Notes: generated by a model not told the origin, from the letters alone. Shown: positions 30,042 to 39,981, numbered from the stretch's first letter. The stretch is 64,000 bases of DNA from Moritella viscosa (GCA_000953735.1 LN554852.1:2429846-2493845), one strand, 5' to 3'. Made by a program: numbers and translations.

Positions 30042-30640
30042 AGTTCAACCTCTGCTGCTGCTACGATATTAGCATTGTGGCCTTGTGCCAGTTTAGGTAG
30101 GTTTACACTGCTGATTTTCCAGCCTTGATGGACTAGAATTCCACGATAAGGCGCACTACCAAGTACGTTACCAATCAGTTTGATTTCTGATGGATTAAAA
30201 CCTTCAGCGACAGTTACTTGGCTTTCTTCTTCTTCAGTACGAATCGGCGTGAACGTGAAGTATTCATTAAGTACTTTTTTACTACCGGTATGGATGATAC
30301 GTGCTGCAGCTCCAATTTGTTCATCCGTTGCACTCGTTAAATCTTCTTGAATGAAATCAACAAAACGTGCTTCATTTTGTAACAGTGATAAGAGCTGACA
30401 TGCGGCGGCTGGGCTGGCTTCTTGTAATGGTGCTTTAATTTCAACAATTTTTTCTACTTCCACTATTTTTTCGATTTCAACGAATACTTCTTTTTCAACA
30501 ATCTTTTCTATTTCAACTGTCTTTTTTCCACCTCGAACTAAGGTAATTAATAATAAGATTAAAGTCAGAGCGAATAAGGCGATATGCGCTGCATCAGGAC
30601 CGGCAGGTAGTTCAGTGATGTTAGTAAGGTCGAAGTTCAT
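30038..30640 (-). CDS. DUF2760 membrane-anchored protein
   Basis: 200 residues. One membrane segment near the N-terminus (about 20-37; ALFALTLILLLITLV) is followed by a Lys residue cluster, then by a heptad-like EKIVE/VEIEK repeat (about 42-72) that should form a coiled coil, and then a globular C-terminal domain that I assign to DUF2760. It is first in a three-gene unit with two Hsp70-like proteins. A plausible but unproven idea is that it anchors or nucleates the Hsp70 partners at the inner membrane. Confidence 0.78.
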   Translation of the reverse strand: MNFDLTNITELPAGPDAAHIALFALTLILLLITLVRGGKKTVEIEKIVEKEVFVEIEKIVEVEKIVEIKAPLQEASPAAACQLLSLLQNEARFVDFIQEDLTSATDEQIGAAARIIHTGSKKVLNEYFTFTPIRTEEEESQVTVAEGFNPSEIKLIGNVLGSAPYRGILVHQGWKISSVNLPKLAQGHNANIVAAAEVEL

Positions 30641-30945
30641 ATATTTTACTCAAGTTTGTATAAATCAATATTAACGGCGATTTTATCATAGTTATTTATG
30701 TAACGAAGCATAATGTGATTTTTTAGCTTATTTACCTAGTAGTTAGGAACAAAGAATAGCCATTTTAACTGGAATAATTAGAAACATATTTTCAAGGTGA
30801 GTTATTTATAAAAATAAATAAAAAAAAGCCCAATACAAATCCTTGTAGTGGGCTTAGGGAAACTGGCGTGATAGTAATATTAAATATAGTAAATTATTTG
30901 CGTATATCAAATTGCCATTAAATTATCGCGCTGTCGGTCGTGACA
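30641..30945 (-). other. Spacer between rsmF and the DUF2760/Hsp70 unit
   Basis: 305 bp with no credible gene. It contains the rsmF terminator (30820-30855) and, downstream of it on the minus strand, AT-rich DNA that should carry the DUF2760 promoter. I could not pick out an unambiguous -35/-10 pair or a sigma-32-type promoter. Confidence 0.6.
30820..30855 (-). terminator. Terminator after rsmF
   Basis: On the minus strand, AAGCCCA-C-TACAA pairs with TTGTA-T-TGGGCTT (one mismatch), followed by eight T residues. Confidence 0.85.
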
Positions 30946-32406
30946 CTATTCGTTAAACAAGTTGTTATCACGAACTAGGTCGCGCGGGTAGTTATTTTTT
31001 AAACGCTGATTAACACGTTTACCTAAACCAAGCACACTACCTTCGAGTAATACAACTAGTTCACCCTGTAACTCATCTAAATTATCGATGTCTACATCAG
31101 CAAAGTTAATGTCGCGTCCCATGATGTATTGTTTAGCTTGCTCAATATCAAGTGACACGGAGTTTCTATCGCAGTGATGACCAAAGGTACGCGCCCATTC
31201 ATGTTGCGCACGGAAACCTTTTTTAAACTTCTCGGCAATCTTAATGCCGATGCGATCGAATTTGAATTTACCGATGAACGCTGGGAATTCTTTCGGGAAT
31301 AGCCAGATTTCACTATCACGATGATAGAAGACGCCACTTTCAAATTCAAAATTAAAGGTGTCACGGAAATAATCACGAATTGCGTCATTCTCGATACGGC
31401 TAACGGGGCTAAACGGGAATACTAGGCGTTTTTTCTTTTTAATCGGGCGTAGGCCAAGTGACTCTTTTTTAGTGAATTTAGCAACAAAGAAACCTTCACT
31501 GTCATAAATCTGTGGCCAAACATGTAAAAAACCTTCTGACGTTAAACAGTCATTGGCCGTTGGGAATAGGTCGGTAAGTGGAATAACATCTGCGTTATCA
31601 GGATACAAATCGAGGAGATGTTGGCAAACGGCCTGGTTTTCAGTTTGATTTAATGTACAGGTTGAATAGATTAATGTGCCACCAGGTTTTAAGGCTTTAA
31701 ATGCACTTTCAATTAATTCTTTCTGGATATCTGCAATATCATTGATACTAGCTAACGACCAGTTAATCATCGCTTTATCATCTTTACGGATTGCGCCTTC
31801 ACCTGAACAAGGTGCATCAAGTAATACAGCATCAAACATTTCAGGTAACCAAGTACCAAATACATTTGCATCATAGTGACTAAGAGCAATGTTTTTAATA
31901 CCACAGCGTTTGATATTCGCGCTTAATACTTTTAATCGGCTAGATGATAATTCGTTAGCCACAATAAAATTATTATTATTACACAATGCTGCAATCTGAC
32001 TTGTTTTTGAGCCGGGCGCAGATGCGCAGTCAAGAATGGTATTGTATTGCGCTGTGATACCAGATACTTGTTCTTTAAATAATGCGGTAACGGGCAGCAT
32101 TGAACTGGCTTCTTGAATATAAAAAAGACCTGCAATATGTTCCCAGCTATTTCCTAGCTTGGTTTCTGTATTTTCTTGTTGTAACCAAAAGCCTTCTTCA
32201 CACCAAGGGATTGATGTGAGTTCCCACTGTTTTGTTTTTGCTAATTGTTTAAATTCTTCAACAGAAATTTTAAGCGTGTTTACACGAACACTGGTTTTCA
32301 ATGGTGTTTTGCAACAAGCAATAAAGTCGTCCATAGAAAGGTGGTCAGGGATAATGTTACCCATTAGCGTAAGGTAATCTTCAGGCAGTTTTATATTGGA
32401 ATGCAC
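30946..32406 (-). CDS. rsmF: 16S rRNA m5C1407 methyltransferase
   Basis: 486 residues, close to the E. coli length. An SAM-dependent RNA C5-methyltransferase of the NOL1/Nop2/Sun class: SAM motif 'ILDCASAPGSKTSQIAAL', catalytic cysteines in DAPCSGEGAIRKD and YSTCTLN, and C-terminal PUA-like domains. It lies downstream of letA/letB as in E. coli (yebS-yebT-yebU), with a 98-bp gap. Confidence 0.95.
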   Translation of the reverse strand: MHSNIKLPEDYLTLMGNIIPDHLSMDDFIACCKTPLKTSVRVNTLKISVEEFKQLAKTKQWELTSIPWCEEGFWLQQENTETKLGNSWEHIAGLFYIQEASSMLPVTALFKEQVSGITAQYNTILDCASAPGSKTSQIAALCNNNNFIVANELSSSRLKVLSANIKRCGIKNIALSHYDANVFGTWLPEMFDAVLLDAPCSGEGAIRKDDKAMINWSLASINDIADIQKELIESAFKALKPGGTLIYSTCTLNQTENQAVCQHLLDLYPDNADVIPLTDLFPTANDCLTSEGFLHVWPQIYDSEGFFVAKFTKKESLGLRPIKKKKRLVFPFSPVSRIENDAIRDYFRDTFNFEFESGVFYHRDSEIWLFPKEFPAFIGKFKFDRIGIKIAEKFKKGFRAQHEWARTFGHHCDRNSVSLDIEQAKQYIMGRDINFADVDIDNLDELQGELVVLLEGSVLGLGKRVNQRLKNNYPRDLVRDNNLFNE

Positions 32407-32504
32407 TTTGCGGGCTCAATTTAGAAAGATGCGGGCATTTTACCATATACCCCAACTACTTCAAGTTTAGGAAACTCGTCGTAGCCGGGTAGTACATTAT
32501 TCTC

Positions 32505-35219
32505 TTATTTAGCAGGCTTTTGGATTTTGGTGTCCCACTTCAACCAGTCGGGGTTAACTTCTTGGGCTAATTTGAATTGTGCGAAAGGTTCGGCTAATTT
32601 GCTGTTTTTATCTGGATTTGGTGTCGCAAACGCAATACCACCAGCCAGAATCGTTTTTAATGATTCAGCTTTTAGGGTTGCGCCAGTTAAACCAATATCA
32701 ACATTAAACCCTGATACCGCCCAGAATTGGCTATCATTGTGGACAAGGTGCTGATATTCAGGCTGGATGTTAAGCGTAATGAGTACCTTATCACTGAGCG
32801 CAGATAATTCAGAATGTGTAATTGAGCCGACTTCTATTTGGCGATAATAAACCGGCGTACCTGTTGTTAATGCCATTAATCGTTCACTGACTACTGTGAC
32901 TGATAAGCCGACTTTTTCAGAGGCGATATCCGGCGCAGCGTTGAGCACGTTGAACCGTTTAGCTTTATGACCGTTACCTTTAGTTACGTTGATGTACGCG
33001 CCTGAGAGTATCGTATTGGCATTTTTGATACCATCTAAACCCACTTCAACTGATTCTAACCAATACAGGCTGCCTTGACGGGTAAAGTATTTAGCATAAT
33101 CAGTTTCTAATTTAGCTGTTGCTTCAACGAAACCTTGGTCAACTTTAAGCTTAATATGACTGATTTCACCGACCTTTATACCTTTGTTTTTTATTTCAGT
33201 ACCGACATGAATATCAGTGCCTGACTCAAAGGTTAACGTGACTATTGGCCGATTATCAGTCGCAGCAGCAAAGCTTCGGAACAGTTTATAATGGGTCAAT
33301 TTTGATTTGGATAGGCTTACTTTATTGTTATTAACTGGTTTGATGTTATCAAAGTTAATACCACCCGCTGCGATCGTTAATAATGATTCTGCTTGAACTT
33401 GTAAATTACTTAAACTACCTGATATTTGAACACCAGAAACATCCCAAAACACACTATTTTTGTTAATTAGGTGTGCATATTGGCTAAGAATATCAAGCGT
33501 GATAATGATGTGCTCGTTATCGGATGCTAAACGAAAATCTGCAACTGTGCCAACAACCAATTTACGGTAATATACAGGTGCGCCGTTAGAGATAACATGG
33601 TTTGGCTTACTGACTAAGGTCACCGATTTATTTGTTTTGAAGGCGTTGTCACCCAATTTAGCGAGTGCTAAAGAAGGGTAGAGGCGGTATTGTTGTTTTT
33701 TGCGTTTAGTTTTGAACGCAGGGTCGTTAACAAGCTCAATACCACCACTGACTAATGCTGCGATGGGTGAGGATTTAATGTTTACGCCAGATATATTCGC
33801 ATTCACAGATACACCACTAACATTGATAAAACGTGATGACGGGGTAAGTAAATGCGCATAGTCTTGATAAAGATTAACGTTTAAATCAATTAAGTTAGTT
33901 TTAGTATTAAAGTTCACCTGACTAATATGGCCAATAGGGTAATTCTTATAATAAACTTTGTTACCCACGGCTAAGCCGTTAGCATCGTTAGCGGTAATCG
34001 ATATTTGTTTATGTGGAATAAGATCATCTACGTTTGACACTAAATCAAATGTAGTCCGCAATTCACCTTGCCCCGGTGTAAAGAGAATGTAATTACCAGT
34101 GACCAAGTTCACAATGTTTTTACTTTCAGAAAGGGACAGGTTTGCTTTTTCAACCCAAAACTGTGTGCTGTCACGAAACAGGTCTACAACGTCAGGATCT
34201 ACATCTGCAATTGCGGTGGCAACAGATGGCGAGTTTTGCGTCGTAGGGGTTAATGATTGTGTCATTACTTGTGTTATTTCACCGACTTTTAAGCCGTTGA
34301 AGTAAATGTTATTACCTATTTTAATATCATTGCTGTTACTTAATTTTAATTTAATTTGTACAGCCCGCTGTGCATCACTAATACTGTTGTATAGAGGGTA
34401 TATTTGATTATCATTGGCTGGTTTACCAATGGTCGGTGAATCAAATGCAAGTGCACCACTGATAATGGCGGTTAAACTCTCGGTTTCCACTTTGACGCCA
34501 TCCAACCCAAACTTAGCGTTAATACCACTTGCATTCCAAAATCGAGATGTGTCTTTAATAAGATAGCTATATTGTTTATCGATTACGGCTTCGACTAGGA
34601 TCTTATCGGTTTTTTTATCCAGCGTAAAACTATGTACTTGACCGACAGGGATCTTCTTGTAGAAAATCTCTGAACCAGGACGTACAGATGAAAGCTTGTC
34701 TGCTGTTAAATGCACAATTAACCCTTCATCATCTGGCGGGTTGTTCGGTGCATTTTGCACCGAGATGAAGTCGATACTGTACTCACCATCCCCTGGTGAG
34801 AGGTCAATATAGTTACCTGTGACTAGGGCGTCTAAACCCGAAATACCGGCAATAGAGGCTTTCGGTGCAACAAGCCAAAATTGTGTATTACGACGTAGTA
34901 CTTGTTCTGCTTTATTATCAATTTCTGCGGTGACGTAAACGCCTTTGAGGTTGTCATCTAGCGCGATTTTTTTTACCTTACCGATTATTAAGCCTTGATA
35001 TTTAACCAGTGTTTTACCCGCGACAATGCCATTAGCATTCGAGAAATGTACACGGATCTCGATACCAGCTTGGGTAATACTTTGGTACATAAGATAGAGT
35101 CCAAGTATGACAGCTACAATGGGTAACAACCATATTGGCGACATCACATTCGGTTTATGTAACACTGCTTTAGGTGCGTCACAGTTATCCGGCATTTGTG
35201 GTTCGTTATTTTCTTTCAT
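32505..35219 (-). CDS. letB: MCE-domain lipid transport tunnel protein LetB
   Basis: 904 residues. An N-terminal membrane segment (about 26-45) is followed by seven consecutive MCE domains, which I count from repeated 'G..V.Y....VG.V' units and 'V.G..I....G' ends at about 46-140, 165-260, 285-400, 405-500, 525-625, 660-750 and 770-870. Seven repeats and this length identify the LetB (YebT) tunnel and not PqiB (three repeats). Such proteins span the periplasm and carry lipids between membranes. The start overlaps the second letA gene by 14 bp, so the proteins are coupled. Confidence 0.93.
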   Translation of the reverse strand: MKENNEPQMPDNCDAPKAVLHKPNVMSPIWLLPIVAVILGLYLMYQSITQAGIEIRVHFSNANGIVAGKTLVKYQGLIIGKVKKIALDDNLKGVYVTAEIDNKAEQVLRRNTQFWLVAPKASIAGISGLDALVTGNYIDLSPGDGEYSIDFISVQNAPNNPPDDEGLIVHLTADKLSSVRPGSEIFYKKIPVGQVHSFTLDKKTDKILVEAVIDKQYSYLIKDTSRFWNASGINAKFGLDGVKVETESLTAIISGALAFDSPTIGKPANDNQIYPLYNSISDAQRAVQIKLKLSNSNDIKIGNNIYFNGLKVGEITQVMTQSLTPTTQNSPSVATAIADVDPDVVDLFRDSTQFWVEKANLSLSESKNIVNLVTGNYILFTPGQGELRTTFDLVSNVDDLIPHKQISITANDANGLAVGNKVYYKNYPIGHISQVNFNTKTNLIDLNVNLYQDYAHLLTPSSRFINVSGVSVNANISGVNIKSSPIAALVSGGIELVNDPAFKTKRKKQQYRLYPSLALAKLGDNAFKTNKSVTLVSKPNHVISNGAPVYYRKLVVGTVADFRLASDNEHIIITLDILSQYAHLINKNSVFWDVSGVQISGSLSNLQVQAESLLTIAAGGINFDNIKPVNNNKVSLSKSKLTHYKLFRSFAAATDNRPIVTLTFESGTDIHVGTEIKNKGIKVGEISHIKLKVDQGFVEATAKLETDYAKYFTRQGSLYWLESVEVGLDGIKNANTILSGAYINVTKGNGHKAKRFNVLNAAPDIASEKVGLSVTVVSERLMALTTGTPVYYRQIEVGSITHSELSALSDKVLITLNIQPEYQHLVHNDSQFWAVSGFNVDIGLTGATLKAESLKTILAGGIAFATPNPDKNSKLAEPFAQFKLAQEVNPDWLKWDTKIQKPAK

Positions 35220-35829
35220 TTTTATGGTTTAAATCCCAAATTAAACGTGTATCAAAACTTTCTGCGGCAAGTATTGTTAATATAACAACCAAACCAAAGC
35301 AAGTTGCTCCGTACCCGGGATCAACTGAGAGTAAATTTCCTCGGTTAATCACCGCGACCATAATCGATATAACAAACAAATCCATGATGGACCATTTTCC
35401 GATCCAATGAATTGCATTAAATAATAATAATTTTCGTTTTGGTGTAATAAATATTTTATTTTGAATCGATAATAAAATCAGCATTAAGCCGATTATTTTG
35501 AATAAGGGAACTAAAATAGAGGCTATAAATATAATGATCGCAATACCTAAATTGTCACTTTTTGCGAGAGCAATGGTACCAGACATAATGGTGTCTGGCG
35601 TCGACTGACCAGTACTTGTTAGTGTACTTATCGGTAAAAAGTTGGCCGGAATCATCATGATTGTAGCGGTGATCAAAAGTGCCCATGTTTTTTGGATACT
35701 ACGTGGTATACGAAAATGAACACGCGTAAAACAGCGCGGACAACGATGCCGTCTAATATCCTGTTTTACACTAATTAATAAGTTACATTCATGACATTTG
35801 GCGATTTGATTATCTTTAGCGTTTTGCAT
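35206..35829 (-). CDS. letA: LetA/PqiA membrane protein, C-terminal half as a separate gene
   Basis: 207 residues. It starts with a zinc-ribbon (CHEC...CPRC at about 14-37) and has about four membrane segments, matching the second half of E. coli LetA (lipid partner of LetB): 'PANFLPISTLTSTGQ', 'DTIMSGTIALAKSDN', 'IGKWSIMDLFVISIMV'. It overlaps both neighbours by 14 bp. In E. coli the two halves are one polypeptide of about 430 residues. Confidence 0.88.
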   Translation of the reverse strand: MQNAKDNQIAKCHECNLLISVKQDIRRHRCPRCFTRVHFRIPRSIQKTWALLITATIMMIPANFLPISTLTSTGQSTPDTIMSGTIALAKSDNLGIAIIIFIASILVPLFKIIGLMLILLSIQNKIFITPKRKLLLFNAIHWIGKWSIMDLFVISIMVAVINRGNLLSVDPGYGATCFGLVVILTILAAESFDTRLIWDLNHKNERK

Positions 35830-36424
35830 TTTTTTCCATTTTCTGCCAGAAGATTTCTAGATTGAGCCCATACATGATAAGACTAGAAACAAACATAAGT
35901 GAAACAAAGCTAAGTAAACCTAGCTGTAATTCGATATCAGCAATGTCAGAAAGTTTAAATACAGCGATCAAAAAACTAACGAGATAAACTTCTAACATGC
36001 TCCATTCGGTAAAAAACTTAACGAGTTTAAGTAATAATATGAGCTGTGGTGTATTACGTTTAGTCAGTAGTAATAAACAAGCTTGTGCGAGACAAGATAA
36101 AAATAGAAAGGGCGCAATAAAGCTACAAAAAATAACGAGTAAACCGACAAAGTAAAACTTTTTTTGTAATAAGGCCCACGCGCCTTGAATGAGTGTCGCT
36201 GATTCTTCAGCCCCTAGCATGGTGATAGTGAACATTGGAAACACATTTGCAATAACAACAAGTATAAGCCCCGTTAATGAAAGAGCTAATACGGAACTAA
36301 TGGAAAAAGCATTATTTGTATATAATAGCGTGTTACAGCGGGGGCACAGCGCATGCCTATTTTTTGCAATCGGTATATGATCAACAATAAGATCACATTT
36401 ATTACAGACATTAATATTCGACAT
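35816..36424 (-). CDS. letA: LetA/PqiA membrane protein, N-terminal half as a separate gene
   Basis: 202 residues. A zinc-ribbon (CNKC...CPRC, about 8-32) is followed by four membrane segments; 'LLKLVKFFTEWSMLEVYLV' matches the first PqiA domain of LetA, and the end (LNLEIFWQKM) aligns with the interdomain junction of the E. coli protein. It is the first gene of the letA-letA-letB-rsmF unit. The two halves presumably assemble into one transporter unit (inference). Confidence 0.88.
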   Translation of the reverse strand: MSNINVCNKCDLIVDHIPIAKNRHALCPRCNTLLYTNNAFSISSVLALSLTGLILVVIANVFPMFTITMLGAEESATLIQGAWALLQKKFYFVGLLVIFCSFIAPFLFLSCLAQACLLLLTKRNTPQLILLLKLVKFFTEWSMLEVYLVSFLIAVFKLSDIADIELQLGLLSFVSLMFVSSLIMYGLNLEIFWQKMEKNAKR

Positions 36425-36631
36425 TTAAACCCGCCAATAGTTGATTCACTATGCTTTTAAAGTTAGCACGATCATATTGCGTTCATTAATAGCATTATTT
36501 TATTGCAAATATCAACAGTACCACAAGTTTATCCGTCATGATGTTGATTATAATATGAATGAATTAGTCTGTCTTAGCTTGAATCAAGCATATTTTATCG
36601 GTGGTGACTTGAATTAACAGGAAATACTAAA

Positions 36632-36655
36632 TACACTGTCATAATATACAGTGTA
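36632..36655 (+). promoter_or_regulatory. LexA (SOS) box upstream of yebG
   Basis: The palindrome TACACTGT-N8-ACAGTGTA contains a perfect CTGT-N8-ACAG core (36636-36651), centred 28 bp before the yebG start. This matches the gammaproteobacterial LexA site and the known SOS control of yebG. Confidence 0.92.
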
Positions 36656-36671
36656 TTTAGGGAATTAGTTC

Positions 36672-36983
36672 ATGGCCGTAATAGTAAAGTATGTAGTAGA
36701 GCGAAATGGTGTGGAAAAAATGGTATCTACAAGTAAAAAAGAAGCGGATGCATATGACAAGATGTTAGATGTTGCAGATGGTCTTACAGACTTTATCGGC
36801 ACGTCATCTCTTGGAATTGATGACCGCCTTACAGAAGAGTTAGCATTATACTTAGCACAAAATAGTGCATCGCTACAGGTCATCTTAAAAGGTGGCAAAT
36901 TAAAAGCGAGTGAAGAGAAAGAAGAAAAGGCTCCAAAAGCTAAAAAATCGTCAAAAAGCACGGTTGGAAAAGAAGCGGCTTAA
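36672..36983 (+). CDS. yebG: YebG, SOS-induced protein
   Basis: 103 residues. It begins MAVIVKYVVERNGVEKMVS, the YebG signature, and ends in a Lys/Ala-rich basic tail (about 75-103). In E. coli it is DNA-damage inducible under LexA; the molecular role is unclear. A near-perfect LexA box lies just upstream. It stands alone, divergent from letA. Confidence 0.93.
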   Translation: MAVIVKYVVERNGVEKMVSTSKKEADAYDKMLDVADGLTDFIGTSSLGIDDRLTEELALYLAQNSASLQVILKGGKLKASEEKEEKAPKAKKSSKSTVGKEAA

Positions 36984-37188
36984 TCTTTCGTACGCTTAAT
37001 TATTGTTTGTGAAAGCATAAAAAATCACCGGAAGAGTTATTTTTTAACACCTTTTTGGGCTAAGTTAGCGGATTAAAGATAGCATTTAATTGCAATCGCT
37101 CTATAATAGCGATAAATTTTATACATGCGATATAGCAAGATTACAATTTTGTTATATCAGAACAATTAGAAGTAATTTAAGGTAATTC

Positions 37189-37821
37189 ATGGAAAACATT
37201 GAAAAGCTAAAAAATAGCAAAGAAGTTATCGCTTATTTGGTAGAAATATTCCCAAAATGTTTCACTGCAAAGGGCGAAGCTAAACCGCTAAAAATTGGCA
37301 TTTTTCAAGATCTAGCTGAACGTCTAAAAGAAGATAGTAAAGTTAGTAAAACATTATTACGTACGGCACTTCGTCAGTATACTGCAAGCTGGCGTTACCT
37401 TCACGGCGCTAAAAAAGATGCTGTACGAGTTGACTTAGATGGCAACGACGCAGGTGTTTTAGATGCAGAGCACATAGAGCATGCACAAAAAACACTTGAA
37501 GAAAGCAAAACTAAATTTTTCGCTGAACGTAATAAGAAAAATGCAGAACAAAAGGCAAAAGCTGAAAAGCAAAAACCTGCTGTTAAAAGAGCACCTAAAA
37601 AAGTAGTTAAAAAATCGGCTCCTAAAGCGGATCAAAAGCCTACAATTAAAGTTGAACGTCCTGTAAATGAGTCGGAACTTAAATCAGGTCAATCTGTCAA
37701 AGTTGTAATTGGTAAAGCACCGGTACAAGCAACTATCGTTGAAGTATCTAAAGATGGTGTTCAAGTTGAACTACTATCTGGACTTTCTCTAAAAGTAAAA
37801 AAAGAGCACCTTTTTGTATAA
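37189..37821 (+). CDS. proQ: RNA chaperone ProQ
   Basis: 210 residues. An N-terminal FinO/ProQ RNA-binding domain (about 5-120; '[20 protein letters not shown]', '[16 protein letters not shown]') is followed by a Lys-rich linker (about 120-155) and a C-terminal Tudor-like domain (about 160-210). It binds sRNAs and mRNA 3' ends. It is upstream of prc as in E. coli, with 113 bp between. Confidence 0.95.
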   Translation: MENIEKLKNSKEVIAYLVEIFPKCFTAKGEAKPLKIGIFQDLAERLKEDSKVSKTLLRTALRQYTASWRYLHGAKKDAVRVDLDGNDAGVLDAEHIEHAQKTLEESKTKFFAERNKKNAEQKAKAEKQKPAVKRAPKKVVKKSAPKADQKPTIKVERPVNESELKSGQSVKVVIGKAPVQATIVEVSKDGVQVELLSGLSLKVKKEHLFV

Positions 37822-37934
37822 AGCAATAAGAGTGTTCTGAATTTTTAATAGTTGAGTGTTAGCTAAATATATGAAATTTGGCTAATACTTGACTATTATG
37901 GATTTAGCGTTACTTATTCTCAAAAGGATTTTTA

Positions 37935-39935
37935 ATGAAAAAAGTTTTACAAAGAACTTTTATCAGTGCTTCGGTACTATTGGCCACACATGCTTTCGCA
38001 TTTGATCCCGCCATTTCTATTCAAGAACTCCCTACATTAAAGCAAGAAGCTCAGCATTCTGAAGCAAGTAAACGTCTTGTTAATCTCTTTACTCGTTCAC
38101 ATTACAAATCTATTGATTTTGACAGTGGCTTTGCTGTTGAAGTTTTTGATCGTTATTTAAAGCAACTTGATGCTTATCGCACCATTTTCTTGCAAAGCGA
38201 TATCGATAATTTTAATAAATATGCACTTTCATTTAAAAAAGATTTCCGTCAAGGTCGCCTTGCACCCGCTTATGATATTTACACAGTAGGGCTTCAACGT
38301 CGTTACGAACGCTTTGCATACGCATTAACGCTACTTGATACTGAAATCAAATTTGATCGTGATGACGCATATTATTTTGACACATCTGAATTAGATTGGG
38401 CAAAAACGACTGATGAGTTAAATGAGTTATGGCGCCAAAAAGTAAAATATGAAGCACTCAATTTAAAATTAACGGGTAAAGACTGGCCTGAGATTCAAAA
38501 ATTACTGCGTAAACGTTACGATACTGCCATTAAGCGTTTGAAACAGACACAAAGTGAAGATGTATTCCAAACATTGATGAATTCGTACGCACGAAGTATT
38601 GAACCTCACACGTCTTATTTATCCCCACGTAATGCGGATCGTTTCAAAACTGAAATGAACCTTTCTTTAGAAGGGATCGGTGCAGTATTACAAACCGTTG
38701 ATGATTACACCGTTATTCGATCTTTAGTTGCTGGTGGCCCTGCAGATGCAACGAAACAACTTAAAGCTGAAGATAAAATCGTGGGTGTTGCACAAGATGA
38801 TAAAACGATTGTGGATATTGTTGGTTGGCGTCTTGATGATGTCGTAGACAAGATCAAAGGACCGAAAGGCACAAAAGTCCGTCTTGAAATCTTACGCGGT
38901 GAAGGCGCGAGTGCCAAACACAAAATCGTAGAAATCATTCGCGATAAAGTACGTTTAGAAGACCGTGCTGCAAAATCGAAAGTTATCGATGTTGAAGGCG
39001 AGAAGGTTGGTGTTATCGAAATACCAAGCTTCTATGATGGTTTAACGAAAAATGTTCTGACTGAATTAACAAAGCTTAAAAAAGATAATGTGAGCTCTAT
39101 TATTGTCGACTTACGTGATAATGGTGGTGGTGCATTAAAAGAAGCAAACTTACTTTCTGGTTTATTCTTTGATTCAGGCCCGACAGTACAGGTTCGTGAT
39201 GCGAGAGATAAGGTTAATGTACTCGAAGACCGTGATGGGAAAACATACTATGATGGTCCACTCGTTGTATTAGTTAACCGTTACAGTGCATCAGCGTCCG
39301 AAATTTTTGCCGCTGCATTACAAGATTATGGCCGTGCACTCATTGTTGGTGAACAAACATTTGGCAAGGGCACTGTACAACAGCACAGAACCTTAGCACG
39401 TTTGTATGATCTATATGACAAACCAATTGGTAGTGTGCAATATACCATATCGAAATTTTACCGTATTAACGGTGGAAGCACTCAATTACGTGGTGTACTA
39501 CCTGACATTACCTTCCCATCGGCAGTGAAACCCGAAGACACTGGTGAGTCAATTGAAGATAATGCGCTGGCTTGGGACCATATCCGTAAAGCAAGCTATC
39601 AACAATCGTTAGTATTGCAGTCAAAAGTTAATAAGTTAACTAAAAGTCACAACAAGCGTGTTGCTGTTAATCCTGAGTTTGGTTATATCCAAGAAGATAT
39701 TGTCAAATATAAACAGGAACTTGATAGTAAAACAATTTCTTTAAAAGAGTCTGTGCGTATTAAAGAACGGGAAGAGAGCGAGTCGATTCGTTTAACTCGT
39801 TTGAATGAACGTTTAGCACGAAAGGAATTACCTGCGGTTGAATCATATGATGATAAACCAGAGGACTTCGAGTTTGACGATATATTCTTATTAGAAGCAG
39901 CCAACATAGCGATTGATTTAAGTAAATCTAGCTAA
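37935..39935 (+). CDS. prc: Tail-specific periplasmic protease Prc
   Basis: 666 residues with a signal peptide (about 1-22, cut after HAFA). It has a PDZ domain (about 240-330) and an S41 peptidase domain with the Ser/Lys dyad (Ser in 'NRYSASASEIFA', Lys in EQTFGKGTVQQ). It degrades tagged and misfolded periplasmic proteins and controls MepS in E. coli. It ends at a terminator 20 bp downstream. Confidence 0.95.
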   Translation: MKKVLQRTFISASVLLATHAFAFDPAISIQELPTLKQEAQHSEASKRLVNLFTRSHYKSIDFDSGFAVEVFDRYLKQLDAYRTIFLQSDIDNFNKYALSFKKDFRQGRLAPAYDIYTVGLQRRYERFAYALTLLDTEIKFDRDDAYYFDTSELDWAKTTDELNELWRQKVKYEALNLKLTGKDWPEIQKLLRKRYDTAIKRLKQTQSEDVFQTLMNSYARSIEPHTSYLSPRNADRFKTEMNLSLEGIGAVLQTVDDYTVIRSLVAGGPADATKQLKAEDKIVGVAQDDKTIVDIVGWRLDDVVDKIKGPKGTKVRLEILRGEGASAKHKIVEIIRDKVRLEDRAAKSKVIDVEGEKVGVIEIPSFYDGLTKNVLTELTKLKKDNVSSIIVDLRDNGGGALKEANLLSGLFFDSGPTVQVRDARDKVNVLEDRDGKTYYDGPLVVLVNRYSASASEIFAAALQDYGRALIVGEQTFGKGTVQQHRTLARLYDLYDKPIGSVQYTISKFYRINGGSTQLRGVLPDITFPSAVKPEDTGESIEDNALAWDHIRKASYQQSLVLQSKVNKLTKSHNKRVAVNPEFGYIQEDIVKYKQELDSKTISLKESVRIKEREESESIRLTRLNERLARKELPAVESYDDKPEDFEFDDIFLLEAANIAIDLSKSS

Positions 39936-39954
39936 ACCACCTCTATTTTACTCC

Positions 39955-39981
39955 AAGTGCAGCGGGATGCTGCACTTTTTT
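39955..39981 (+). terminator. Terminator after prc
   Basis: AAGTGCAGC/GCTGCACTT with a short loop, followed by Ts, 20 bp after the prc stop. Confidence 0.88.

Noticed and set aside
32440-32500. TATACCCCAACTACTTCAAG motif after letB, like the extragenic repeats of marine vibrios
   Set aside because: Only one copy was seen and no paired end was found, so a MITE or extragenic repeat cannot be claimed from this window.
35206-36424. letA as one frameshifted pseudogene
   Set aside because: Both ORFs are complete, each with a zinc ribbon and proper start, and the overlap pattern is repeated at the letA-letB junction, so two real genes are more likely.
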